64,000 nt of DNA, from positions 62,001-126,000 of the forward strand of contig JAFEMH010001450.1 of the NCBI GenBank assembly GCA_022495995.1, written 5' to 3'. The notes under the pieces were generated by a model, which did no database searches, had not been told where the DNA came from, and saw only the letters and a list, made by a program, of their open reading frames with translations. This document shows, piece by piece, positions 45,384 through 56,329 of this stretch. The position numbers and the translations under genes were made by a program. This DNA comes from Adenophora triphylla var. japonica. Lineage: Eukaryota > Streptophyta > Magnoliopsida > Asterales > Campanulaceae. Every line of letters starts with the position of its first letter. Within the stretch, counting starts at the first letter, position 1.

Positions 45384-46726
45384 GTCGCGAATTGGATTGG
45401 CGTACTTACAGGCGTGCTCTCTGGTATATCTTATCAGAGACCATCTTTGGTAACCATTCCTCCACGGCCTGCCTTGCTCTCTTAGGGCTGCTGGAGGATC
45501 TGGACCTGGTGAGGACCTATGACTAGGGCTCAGCCGGGCTGGCTTTCTGCTATTATGCCATGGATGAGGCATGTAGGCATACCAGGGATACCATGTTAGG
45601 GTATTCCTACGCTTGGGAGGTATGTTTTCTGTCTTTCCTTGTCGTTTATCTGTACATTTTGCATGTGCTTTGTACTGAGTCTGCTCTGTTTTCTAGTACA
45701 GATGTGGGGGTACGCCATCTTTTCATTGCACAAGATTGAGCTGGATGATCGTGATCCTAAGTTTTCGAATATCAGGAGGTGGAGCCATTCCAACCGGACC
45801 GTGGACGAGGAGGCGGGGGAGGACTGGACCCTGACCATTTAGGAGGCGTGGGCCTTGCTGGATAGCTTCGAGTTTGAGCGGGTGGGCCTGTACCTGTGGG
45901 CCTTATTGGAGTGAGAGGTTTACCGTGTATGGGACGTCACCAATGTACAAAGGATCTTGGTATTACTGGACGGGGATACCATGTATATAGGTGAGAGAGT
46001 CTTCCCTCAGCATGGCCGGGGTTCACTTCCACGGAGAGTGCCGGAGGATCCGCCCAGGGCGATGCATCCTACCCATTTTATCCCTGATGGGTATTATGCC
46101 AATTTCATGAATGGCTATGAGGCGACAGATTGTGTGGTCCGAGGGGCTTCATATGAGGAGTTCTTGCCTCACTTGATGGGTCCCCTTTTGGTAGGCGGCA
46201 GGCGGTCACGTGCTCGAGCTTCTTCTTCTGCCTCTGCATCAGGCTCGTCAGCCCCAAGCTCTTCATCACAGTATGCGGGTCCTGTACCTCTTGTGCCGGA
46301 CTATGGTCCTCCGAGCTACACATAAATGATTGGAGGTATGCAGATGGTGGGTCATATTGCAATCTCGGATCAGATTCCGAAGGGTTATCGTCGCCCTCCC
46401 TATGCATCTTCGATACATTTCTGTTTATACTGTTTCCCGTATCGTCCATATATGTGTTTATGTCCAACTTCCTCTGAGTATCTCTCTTTATCTAATAGGT
46501 CATTATGTCCGCGGAGGATTATGACCGCAGTGCGAGTAGGATAGCCAGCTTGATGGCCATGGTGTCGGATCTGTCTGAGAGGCTGTTTCAAAAGGCAGCT
46601 TCGGCAGCGTCGATGATAGCCTCTGCAGTGACCCCCTCTTGTGGAGCCAAGCGATCAAGGAGGGATGGTAGCCCCGGCGGCGGTGATGAAGGAGGTGTTG
46701 GCAGCTCGAGGAATTTGATGGCATGA
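45384..46726 (+). pseudogene. Tat-B antisense gene: PMD protein, 3' half
   Basis: It resumes with GRELDWRTYRRALWYILSE, TIFGNHSSTACLALLGLLED and CYYAMDEACRHTRD. A clear intron follows (GTATGT at 45621 to TCTAGTACAG at 45700). The next exon begins MWGYAIFSLHKIELDD and, past a stop, GDTMYIGERVFPQHGRG, AMHPTHFIPDGYYANFM and CVVRGASYEEFLPHL with a serine-rich tail. A last exon at about 46505-46726 reads DYDRSASRIASLMAMVSDL and ends SSRNLMA. These blocks match the Tat-A copy in order (AWCYEIFRCQLW, RERVFWQHGADI, EFEWYRAGVSAEEF). Stops after TYD (45526) and after DWTLTI (45842) mark it as decayed. Confidence 0.8.
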
Positions 46727-47058
46727 TCCCCTTTTTCTTTCCCCCCATTTATCTCTTGAGAACTTGTAAATATTGGCCGGGTTGGCCCAGACAATTTTCT
46801 TTTCTTGTACCTGTTAGCAAGTAGGTAGCACAACAACAAAATTTTCTTAATTCCTAATCCTAGGTCTAATTAATTTTTTAACTTTCTCGACTTCCGTGGT
46901 GGAATGAAACGACCAATTTAGGTCAAGATTTTGAGCCTTGCTTTGATGCCTGTACTGCATATTAGGAACTATATTTGCAGGTTTCGAGACTTGCTTCGTC
47001 AAGTCGGGGCTAGATCATTCATTTGTGCAGGAGGGCTGCTGATTTTTCCGAAGGGTTG

Positions 47059-47154
47059 TATCGCGCGGGACAAGGTGTCTCGCGCGAGACATGCTACTCA
47101 GGAAGAGTTTTTTTCTTCTTCGAACAGGATTCTGCCAGTTTTCCCTTATATAAA
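47059..47154 (+). promoter_or_regulatory. Tat-B dyad pair and TATA box upstream of the DUF7745-like gene
   Basis: TATCGCGCGGGACAA at 47059 and TCTCGCGCGAGACAT at 47078 (19 bp apart), then TATATAAA at 47147, 100 bp before the ATG at 47254. This is the most complete promoter layout for an antisense gene in the window. Confidence 0.7.
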
Positions 47155-47253
47155 CACCCTGTAATCCGGCCAGATAACTCATTCAGTCCTCTCAAACTAT
47201 AGAGATATCTTGCTAGGGTCGAATTCTTGCCTTCTTTTCCAACCCTGTGATCC

Positions 47254-48205
47254 ATGGCTTCCAAGGAGATCGTTCCAACGTCCATGATTGTCGATGATTT
47301 TTCTCTGCCGCCCGATGTAAGCGAAGCATTCAAGCTAGCATCAAGGAATTTTGTGAGATCGTTTCATAATCGATCTCGCAATAAATTTATTGCAGAATTT
47401 GGATTCAGAATCCTTTTCACTTTGAAGAACCTCCAACCGGATTGGAATCTTCTGCAGGGTGCTGCTAAATTTTGGGACCTTTCCATCATCTCTTTAATTT
47501 CTCTCTTAATGAGATGGTTCCTACTGTAGAGGAATTCGCTACTATCTTGGATATGCCCTTGACCGGTGAACTTGTTGTTCCTAAATTCGATGGGAACCAT
47601 TCGGAATCTTTGAACGAATTGTTACGAATCCCCCTTGACACTTGCTATGAGTTGGTTCACCGCAGATGGGTAGATTGCTCTTCTTTTTTTGAACGCTTTA
47701 GCAGAGATTCGGATGACGAGGCCTTCCATGTTTTCAAATGGAATTTCTTGTCTCTTTCTCTTTTTGGAGATGTTTTGTTCACATGCCGGGGATGGCTTGG
47801 TTGACTCCCAATTGGTGGAAATCGTTCTGCAGGCTAGGAAACGTTCTAGGAACATCATTCCATTAATACTCAGTGAGACCCTTCATGGTCTTGATGAGCT
47901 GCATAAGACCGGTTCCATGACTCAAGGGGAGTCCTCTTCTGTTGACTATTTGGCTCAGGGAACATCTCAAGTTGGTATCTCCTCTGTTGGATTATTCTCC
48001 CTTTATGTATCATATGAGGAAGTTGCCGATCAAGGATCTTTCGGTAGATGAGTGGGCTAATTTGATTGCAAAGGCCACCACTGTAGATATTATTTGGTGT
48101 CCACCTTATTGGAGGTTGAACAAGTATGTTGCCAATGCCATGGGATTTGACAGGGTTGTGCTTCCGGGTCTGCGAGATTCCTCTTTCTATTTCCCTAATC
48201 GGGTG
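47254..48205 (+). pseudogene. Tat-B antisense gene: DUF7745-like protein, interrupted by copia-2
   Basis: ATG at 47254 (MASKEIVPTSMIVDDF). The frame reads FGFRILFTLKNLQPDWNLL, then shifts to PFHHLFNFSLNEMVPTVEEF and ATILDMPLTGELVVPKF, to RNIIPLILSETLHGLDELH, and to LSVDEWANLIAKATTVDIIW, CPPYWRLNKYVANAM and LRDSSFYFPNRV. The gene then meets the copia-2 LTR at 48206. The homologous Tat-A gene has NEIMPTFEDF, MGETLHGIDHL and WSSFYIPSLV. It lies downstream of, and on the same strand as, the PMD gene. GGGTG (48201-48205) is the candidate copia-2 target duplication. Function unknown. Confidence 0.75.
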
Positions 48206-48419
48206 TGTTGGATATGCTTATTATAAACCCCTCCTATTACTTGATTTGATTGATACCATCACCTATTTGATTTTATATGGACTATAGGATATTATGTATG
48301 AAGTTTTATACCTTCAATTTTTAGTTAAGTCCATTTTTATAGTATAGTTACTTAGGCTTGAGTAGGATATAATTTCTAAGTGTTTTGGCTCAAGAAAAGA
48401 CTGAAGACTGAACCATGCG

Positions 48420-48780
48420 GTCGATCACACATTTGCGGTCGACCACACTCAAGTCCTTAGCCAAATTGAGTAGATTTAAATCCTAAGTACTTTGGCTCAA
48501 GAAAGGACTAAGTCTGAACCATGCGGTCGACCACACTGCGGTCAACCACACGGCTGACCACACATCTGAAAGCTAGGCTCAGAAATGCTTACCTTCATGC
48601 GGTCGACCACATAGTATGTGACTAACCGCACTCCCTCCAGTCCTAGGCCAAATTGAAGATTTAAGATTTTGATGTTGGTATAATACAAGGTAAACCTCAG
48701 TGCAAACCGCAGACCATGGCAGACCGCATTACATTCCAGACCGCATGGCTTGCCAGACCGCACATCATTAAATTGAAGAT
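48420..48780 (+). promoter_or_regulatory. Copia-2 upstream cluster of GCGGTCGACCAC dyads
   Basis: GCGGTCGATCAC, GCGGTCGACCACAC, GCGGTCAACCAC, GGCTGACCACAC and GACCGCA variants at about 48420-48780, 250-600 bp upstream of the TATA box. GTCGAC is the palindromic core. Confidence 0.55.
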
Positions 48781-49569
48781 TGAGAATTTAACTCTGATCA
48801 CAACTCAGAGTTAACTCAGAGAATTATACCGTTACAGAATTCACTCAGAGAATTTCAAATTGGTGACAGCTGTGATCTATCATATAAAGGACAGGCAAGT
48901 ACACCACCATGCCACTAACTCTGCAACATGAAGACAAAAAGGAAATGTGCTCCAATCAGACATCAACAACACATTGTCCTTGAAGCTTGCCCAGCAAGAA
49001 ATTTCAACGGCTACTTTATTTTCAAGGCTATAAATAGACCTTGTGATCAAGCCTGAAGATTTGCTAGAGAGCCAGAGATTTGCTGGAGACGTTATAATCC
49101 TCAAGAAGTGTTGAAGCTCAATATCTCCAAAATCATTTGAATCTCCAAACACTTCTTCATCTTCAAAGCTTTCAAGAATATCTTACCCAGAAATCTCTCA
49201 AGCCTTGTAACCACTCCATATTCATCAAGCTCTATCATTTATTTTATAAAGACCTCTTGAATCTTGCACACACACATACACTGGTTATTGTCAAGGATTA
49301 GCTTCATAGAAAAGGATAGTTAGATTTGAGATTGATTGATTCTTTGTATTCCTTTGTAACAGCTACTCAAATCAAATATACTATCTCCCTTAGAAAATCC
49401 AAGACTAACCATCTTGGTAGAAGACGTAGATCTTTAACGATTGAACCTCTCCAAATATCGTGTCATTTACTTTCTGCACTTCATATTTCAAGTTCATAAG
49501 TTTTATTATTGTTCCTTGTGTTTGATCTTCACTTGCATCCAACCGCATATTGAATTGTGTTTATAGTAC

Positions 49570-49930
49570 AAATCTGCCTAAGCCATTTTCAACCGCGCGG
49601 TTGACCACACTTTCACTTTTGCGGTCGACCACACTATCTTTCAACTACTAAGCTTTTAGACTTATAAATCTGCCTTAGCCTATTTTCAACTTTGCGGTTG
49701 ACCACACTTTCACTTTTGCGGTCGACCACACTATCTTTCAACTACTAAGCTTTTGTACTTATAAATCTGCCTTAGCCTATTTTTCAACTCTGCGGTCGAC
49801 CACACTTTCACTTTTGCGGTCGACCACACTATCTTTCAACTACTAAGATTTTGTACTTAGAAATCTGCCTTAGCATATTTCAACCTTGCGGTCAACCACA
49901 CTTTCACATTTGCGGTCGACCACACTCTTA
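49570..49930 (+). repeat. Four 97-bp repeats, each with a dyad pair, in the copia-2 LTR
   Basis: Units start with AAATCTGCCTTAGCC and hold two GCGGTCGACCACAC-like motifs 24 bp apart: 49597/49621, 49694/49718, 49792/49816 and 49888/49912. Period 96-98 bp, four copies. Confidence 0.85.
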
Positions 49931-50125
49931 TTTTACTACTAAGATTTTATACTTAGAAACTTCCGCTGTGCATTTTACTTGCTTGAAAGTTGGTTTTAAC
50001 TTGACCACACTTTCAGCCCAAGTAAGCCAAGGTTGAATTTTTGAAAAGATTAGAAAATTTTTATACAGCTATTCACCCCCCTCTAGCTATTTTCTTACTC
50101 TTGTTGCACCTTTGGAACCAACAAG

Positions 50126-50137
50126 TGGTATCAAAGC
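50126..50137 (+). other. Copia-2 primer binding site
   Basis: TGGTATCAAAGC, two bases after the LTR end; the initiator tRNA-Met type PBS (copia-1 has TGGTATCAGAGC). Confidence 0.9.
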
Positions 50138-50199
50138 TTTCACCTTTATAAAAATATTCTTTGTTTTTCAAGCTTAACAGCTTGGGTGCCGATTCGTCA

Positions 50200-52296
50200 T
50201 GGAAACTTCAAAAGCTATGGCAACGATTAACTATTCACACATTCCTATGTTGGATGAAGATCACTTCGATATCTAGAAAGCTCGAATGCTAATTCATTTA
50301 GAGTCAATAGATGAAAGGTTGGTTGATTGTGTAAATGATTAACTATTCACACATTCCTATGTGGGATGCAATTGAAAGCTACCTTGAAGGCGATGAGTTA
50401 TGCAAGGAGAACAAGAAGTTCGAGGTTGAAAGGAAATACAGCAGCTTTACAAGATGACCAAATGAAACTCTACATCAAACCTACGACCGCTATGTTGAGG
50501 TAGTAAATGTTTGCTTATCTCTTGGTAAAGAGTTAACTGATAAAGAAATTAACATGACATTCCTTTCTGCTTTGGGATCCAAATGGGTGCACAAAGCTAC
50601 TTCCCTCGAAGACTCAAAACATTTGAATAGATGGACTCTCAGTAACTTATATGCAAACCTTAAAGTTTATGAGTTAAAATTACAACATAATGAAGAGGTC
50701 GAGGGAAAGGGAAAATCACTTTCTATGTCTGTTATTGATCATGTGGAGAAACCCTCAAAGCCTACCTCAAATCCTAGTATTTTAACTTCTTCTCTCATCG
50801 ATATGGATGATGAGGATTTTGCCATGTTTGTAAAACGTTTTCAAAATTTTCGTAAAAATTCAAAACCGTTTTCAAAAGGTAAATATCCAGCAACATCTTC
50901 AAGGGTGAGTAACTCAAAGAAAAAGAGTGGCCTTGTTTGCTACAATTGTAGAAAGCCCGGTCATTTTGCTTCGGAGTGTCCTCAACCCAAATATGAGTAT
51001 TTGAAAAAGAAAACTTCCCCTTCGAAATTTTCTCGACGAAAGGGAATGGTTGCTGAAGAAGAAGAGAACTCTAAAGAACTTGCTACTTGGATCGAAACTG
51101 ATTCTGATGAAGAAAGCGATGAGAGTACCGAAGAGGTAAATCTCTGCCTCGTTGCTGAGGATGCTTCTAGTGATTCAGAAGATGAAGTTTACAATGAGTC
51201 GCTCAAAAAGAGGAATGAGGTGATTTCAAAGAAAATCAAGTTTGTGGCTGATAGTGTGGACTATAGCAACTTTAACCTCATTCCAAGCACCAAAATTGGT
51301 AATTGTTCATTTTCTCGCCCCATCCTTCCACCCAAAAATGAAACACCTTCAAAAGTTAAGTCAATCCCAAATTTTTCAAAAAGGGTCAATGAGATTTACC
51401 CCATGGATCAAGAAGAGATGTTTAAAAAGGCTGAAGTGATGATCTAAAGGTTTGAAAATGTTAAGAAATCTCTATCACTATCAACTGATGAAATTTATCA
51501 GCTCAAGACGGAGAAAAGTGTGCTAAAATCTGAAATCAAACTTTTGAAAGAAAAAGTCAGAAGCATGACTCCTCTTGCTGAATCAAACATCACTCTTGAA
51601 ACTAAAATTGTTGCACTCAAAACTAGAAACGATGACTTGGTTGCTCAAAACACTTATCTTCAAAAGATAATTGATGAGTGGACCAAATCTCGTATCACTA
51701 TGGATCAAATACTAGAATCTCAAAAAGCCAATGGAGAAAGAGAAGGCTTGGGATTCCAAACTAGTGACAATTTTAAGTGTGTCTCTTGCTGTGAAAAGAG
51801 TGAATTTTTTTCTGATCAAACTCATGAAAACCCTAAGGTGAAGCAATCTTATTCAAAGGGTAAAGGACAGGAACCAAAGGCTAAACTTAACTTCCACTAT
51901 GTCTACCCCAAGAATCAAACTGGGTATGATTCCAAGATGAAAGAAACGGAAAAAGAGGAAAATAGCCATGATGAAAATTATCATGTGGTCGACCGCATCA
52001 TACCTCCGACCACATACCGAGCTTCCACAAGCAAGGCAAGTGTTCCTTGGAAATCTGTGGTCAACCACAAAAAGAAAATTTTTGTCAAAGCCAAAACCTC
52101 TGGCCCAGTAAAAGATGTGAAGCCTAAGGCTAGTAAAGAGTTTATCAAAACTCAGTGTGGTAGTAGTTTTCACCATTGTTCTGTGTGTGATGGTTATGGT
52201 CACTCGGCTGCTGAATGCCTTTTAAGATTCACACCTAATGCTCGAAGACAAAATCCACCTTCGATCAAACAGGTGTGGGTTGTTAAAAGGTGCTAA
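50200..52296 (+). pseudogene. Copia-2 gag
   Basis: ATG at 50200 (METSKAMATINYSHIPMLDE). About 70 codons of the UBN2-like region present in copia-1 are missing; at the junction a 26-bp copy of nearby gag sequence (50225-50250) reappears at 50337-50362. The frame 50554-51447 has YANLKVYELKLQHNEE and the CCHC knuckle CYNCRKPGHFASEC. After a stop at 51445 a coiled-coil part follows (LKEKVRSMTPLAESNITLE), then a lysine-rich tail and a second Cys/His cluster CSVCDGYGHSAAEC, ending at 52296. Stops at 50276 and 51445 and the deletion make it non-functional. Confidence 0.85.
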
Positions 52297-52359
52297 CCCC
52301 AGGGCCCAAAAGAATAAAGGGGACCTCGTGCTTAAATGTCCATTTTTCAGGTCCTCTGC

Positions 52360-53586
52360 TTCATGGCTGGATCTTCCAAGGCAAATTCAAATGAATGGTA
52401 TCTCGACAGTGGCTGTTCAAGACACATGATCGGAGATATCACCTTGTTGGAAGATGTCCGTGAATAAAGTGGTCCATCAGTAATGTTTGGGGATAACAAC
52501 AAAGGAAATACAATTGGATATGGAGTCATTCGAAAAGGAAATATCACTATAAAAGAAGTCTCTCTAGTCAAAGGACTCAAGCATAATCTTCTCTCCATAT
52601 CTCAATTTTGTGGCAAAGGATTGCACTGCAACTTTACTTCAACAAATTGCTTTATCAAAGATGGCACATCCGGAGTCACTTTGCTCAAAGGGATTCAAAA
52701 GAGTAATGTTTATATTATCGATTTTAATTCTGCTTGCAACATTACTAATCTCTGTTTTGTAGCAAAAAGTGTGAGTGAAAATAGTTGGCTGTGGCACAAA
52801 AGACTTAGTCATTTGAACTTCAAGTATCTATCTAAGATTGGAAGAGAAAGTCTAGTTCGTGGTCTACCCAAAGTAGCTGATCACCACGATAAGAAGTGCG
52901 CCGCATGTCAACTTGGCAAACAACCTAAGGCATCTTTCTCCAGCATGACCGTGCCTTCAACTTCAAGACGTTTGCAACTACTTCACATCGATATGTTTGG
53001 ACCTGTCACCATTGCAAGCATTGGAGGAAGTAAATATACTTTAGTTGTGGTGGATGATTACTCAAGATATACATGGGTCGAAATGATGATCTCCAAAGAT
53101 GATTGTTATGATATTTTGACCTCACTCTTTAGACAGCTCCAAACTCAAAAAGAAGATGACATCGTTAGTGTTAGATCAGATCATGGAACAGAATTCAAAA
53201 ATAATGGTGTAGCTCAATACTGTGACGACCATGGTATTGACCATAACTTCTCTGCTGCTGGAGTTTCACAACAAAATAGAGTTGTGGAAAGAAAGAATAG
53301 AACGTTGATTGAGGCTGAAAAGACAATGCTAGCTGAAGCCAAGCTACCACAATACTTTTGGGCTGAAGCTACCAACACAACGTGCTTCACTCAAAATCGA
53401 TCTCTCATCAACAAGACCTACAACAAAACCCCTTATAAACTTTGGAGAGGAAGAACCCCCAACATAGCCTTCTTCAAAAATTTTGGATGCAAATGCTTTA
53501 TTCTATATAATGGAAGAGAGCATCGAGGTAAATTCGCTCCTAAAGCAGATGAAGGTATTTTTGTTGGGTATGCCAAATATTCTTAA
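52360..53586 (+). pseudogene. Copia-2 protease and integrase
   Basis: The protease reads NEWYLDSGCSRHMIGD (active-site DSG at about 52409) and continues past a stop near 52466 to MFGDNNKGNTIGYGVIR and NLLSISQF. Integrase follows in the same long frame: WLWHKRLSHLNFKYLSKIG, CAACQLGKQ, HIDMFGPVTIA (D1), SVRSDHGTEFKNN (D2) and NRVVERKNRTLIE (E), ending GIFVGYAKYS with TAA at 53584. All catalytic positions are kept. Confidence 0.9.
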
Positions 53587-53673
53587 GCTTTTCGTGTTTT
53601 CAATAAAAATAGTTTAAAGATAGTAGAATCTGTTCATGTTACTTTTGATTAACATTCTCTCCTTGAGCCACAT

Positions 53674-55614
53674 TTGGCTCCAAATGTTGCTGATGATTTT
53701 ACTGAGCCTAATGAGACAGGTGATCCTCCTCAAACTTCACCTAGATCAGAAAATCACTCAACTCAAGGAAATCCAACAACATCAACCGCACCAAATTTTT
53801 CAGAACCAACATCAGAAGTTCCTACTGAAGATGTCCATTCAGAAGATGATGCAGTTGAATCCACCCCCATAAATTCCATAGAGCCTATACCTCAACTCAC
53901 TTACTTTGATGGCTCAAATAATGTAACAATAGAAGACCTTCAACAACAATCAACTCAACCAGACTTACCTCCAAAAATTCATGAGGTTAGAGATCACCCA
54001 ATTGATAACATCATTGGTGATTTGTTCTCTGGGGTTCAAACAAGAAGTTCTCACTATGATGAGTACACTTTGCTTATATATCAAATTGAACCAAAGAAAG
54101 TTGATGAAGCACTTCAAGATTCAAGTTGGGTTGTGGCTATGCAAGAAAAGCTCAACCAATTCGAAAGACGTAAAGTTTGGACTTTAGTTCCAAGACCAAA
54201 GGATCAAGGAGTGATTGGTACGAAATGGGTGTTTAGAAATAAGATGGATGGGAATGGAAGCATCACTCGAAACAAAGCAAGGTTGGTTGCTCAAGGATAT
54301 AGACAAGAAGAAGGAATCGATTATGATGAAACCTTTGCCCCGGTTGCAAGACTTGAAGCTATAAGAATTTTCTTAGATTATGTCTCCTTCAAAAGATTCA
54401 AGCTTTATCACATTGATGTGAAAAGTGCATTTCTCAATGGTGAACTTCAAGAGACAGTATATGTTGCACAACCTCCTGGATTTGAAGACAACAAACATCC
54501 TGATCATGTCTACAAACTCCAAAAAGCTTTGTATGGACTCAAACAAGCTCCAAGAGCATGGTATGATACTCTATCTAAATTTCTTTTAGAAAAGGGCTTC
54601 AAACGAGGTAAAATCGACACAACTCTTTTCATGGCCAAATATAATGATCATACTCTACTTGTTCAAATATATGTTGATGATATCATTTTTAGCTCTACTA
54701 ATGAAATTTTGTGTAAGCATTTTGAGAAGCTCATGAAAAGCAAGTTTGATATGAGCATGATGGGAGAACTCACATTCTTTCTTGGGCTCCAAATCAAGCA
54801 ATGTGATGAAGGCATCTTCCTTAGCCAAGCAAAATACACTAAAGACCTAATCAAGAAATTTGGACTTGAAAATTCAAAAGCATACGACACTCCTATGGCT
54901 ACGGGTAACAAATTAGACAAAGACTTGAAAGGTAAGAAAATTGATCAAACTTTGTATCGAGGTATGATTGGCTCCTTACTATATCTAATTGCTAGTAGGC
55001 CAGATATCATATTCAGTGATTGCATTTGTGCTCGCTATCAAGTGGATCCTAGAGAAGCACATCTTACAGCTGTAAAACGTATTATTCGTTATCTATCTGG
55101 GACTATTAACCTTGGACTTTGGTATTCCAAATAATCATCTTTTGATCTTATAGGTTACTCAAATGCAGATTATACAGCTTGCACAATTGACAGGAAGAGC
55201 ACTAGTGGAACCTGTCATTTTCTTGGAAATCGACTTGTTGCATGGGCCAGTAAGAAACAAGCTTCAGTTTCTGTCTCAACAACGGAGGCTGAATATATTG
55301 CTGCTGGGAGTTGCTGTTGTCAGATACTGTGGATGAAGCAACAACTAGTTGACTATGGTATTCATGAAGGAAATTGTCCAATCTTTTGTGATAATACATC
55401 AGCCATTGCAGTGTCAAACAACCCTGTCATGCACTCTAAAATCAAACACATTGATATCAAGTATCACTTTCTCAAGGATCATGTCGAAAAAGGTAACATT
55501 CATTTAGAGCATATTGGTACTGATAATCAAATTGCAGATATCCTTACCAAGGCTCTAGACTCCAAGAGATTTGTGTTCTTAAAAGGAGAAATGGGTATGT
55601 TAGAACTCAAGTAA
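53674..55614 (+). pseudogene. Copia-2 reverse transcriptase and RNase H
   Basis: The frame 53674-55134 carries the linker and [63 protein letters not shown] (catalytic) and [16 protein letters not shown] at 55132 splits it from RNase H (55135-55614), which reads GYSNADYTACTIDRKSTSG, STTEAEYIAAGSC, CDNTSAIAVSNNPVM and DILTKALDSKRF and ends MGMLELK. The GYSNAD segment has N where GYSDAD is usual. Except for that stop the region is nearly intact. Confidence 0.9.
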
Positions 55615-55700
55615 AAATTGTTCATATTTCTTTCTAACAAACTGTGTGTTTTAAGTTTATGTTTAAGAATAGGTCAAAAGAATGGCCCATTCCATTCCAT

Positions 55701-55743
55701 ACGGTCGACCGCACCAAGCCTAACAAAGTCACGGTCGACCGCA
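55701..55743 (+). promoter_or_regulatory. Copia-2 dyad pair upstream of the accessory ORF
   Basis: ACGGTCGACCGCA at 55701 and again at 55731, exactly 30 bp apart. GGTCGACC is a perfect palindrome. It lies 117-159 bp upstream of the ATG at 55860 and 87 bp after the end of pol. A degenerate GACCGCATG lies at 55782. Confidence 0.65.
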
Positions 55744-55859
55744 TAAGGTCTTTTTGCATGCTTCAAGCCTATTCATCTTGGACCGCATGTTTCTGACTTG
55801 ACCACATTATTTCTAGGTTTTATAGAAGCCTGATATATGGTTACCCTTATGACTCAAAA

Positions 55860-56288
55860 ATGTCATGCTCAACCGTATGTTTAAAGGACATGCAGGACAC
55901 TAGTCATTTTATCCATGGTTGGGTCATTGACCGCAAGGACTTAGGTCAAGATGCTTTGGGGAGAGTAATGCTTAAGGCTTTCAGAGAATGTAGAGTCCTT
56001 CCATTTTTCAACATGAAGCAATCCATTCATTTTTCTGCTCTAGTGGATCAAATCTTTCATTATGCCAGAGAAATTGTAGTCAATGATGACAAAGGAAGAA
56101 GAGTCAAGCTGATCAACACTCAGATCAATGGCATTCCTTTAGATATTGATTATGAAGACATTGCTCTAGTTCTGAACCTGAATTATTTAAGGACTGACCC
56201 TATGGAGCTAGATCAGAAAGATTTGGATGATCTCTCTTTATCCCTAATTGACAGTAAGGCAGTGACAACCACTCCAAGAAGAAAATTT
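55860..56288 (+). CDS. Copia-2 accessory ORF, truncated by CACTA insertion
   Basis: ATG at 55860 (MSCSTVCLKDMQDTSHFIHG). The protein has FRECRVLPFFNMKQSIHFSA, DQIFHYAREIVVNDDKGRR and INGIPLDIDYEDIALVLNLN, and runs without a stop for 143 codons until the CACTA end at 56289. SIRE/Maximus elements commonly carry an extra ORF after RNase H, but I do not recognise this sequence. It has no signal peptide or obvious membrane segment in the visible part. The open frame and the dyad pair ahead of it suggest a real element gene with its own promoter. Confidence 0.65.
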
Positions 56289-56329
56289 CACTACAAGGAA
56301 AATCCATTTTAGCTACGGCAAATTTCGTA

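Larger units (their letters stand above)
40531..48205 (-). mobile_element. Tat-B: Tat-lineage element with two antisense genes (3' half visible)
   Basis: Orientation is inferred as minus: its LTR (40531-about 41880) has a minus-strand TATA, and the PMD and DUF7745 genes run on plus, as the mirror image of Tat-A. Its pol should lie to the right of copia-2 and the CACTA element. It is broken by a Stowaway MITE (40569), solo LTR-D (43799) and copia-2 (48206). ACCAG (40526-40530) is the candidate target duplication. Confidence 0.75.
48206..50123 (+). repeat. Copia-2 5' LTR (1918 bp)
   Basis: TGTTGGATATGC ... TTTGGAACCAACA. TATAAATA at 49029-49036. GCGGTCGACCAC motifs cluster upstream (48420-48780) and downstream (49597-49930). 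The longer length than copia-1 is partly due to a 97-bp tandem array. Confidence 0.92.
48206..56288 (+). mobile_element. Copia-2: SIRE-like Ty1/copia element with accessory ORF
   Basis: 5' LTR 48206-50123 (TGTTGG...CCAACA), iMet-type PBS, gag, protease, integrase, RT, RNase H, then an accessory ORF. It is interrupted at 56288 by the CACTA transposon; the 3' LTR is off-window. Protein and LTR similarity place it in the same family as copia-1. Confidence 0.9.
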
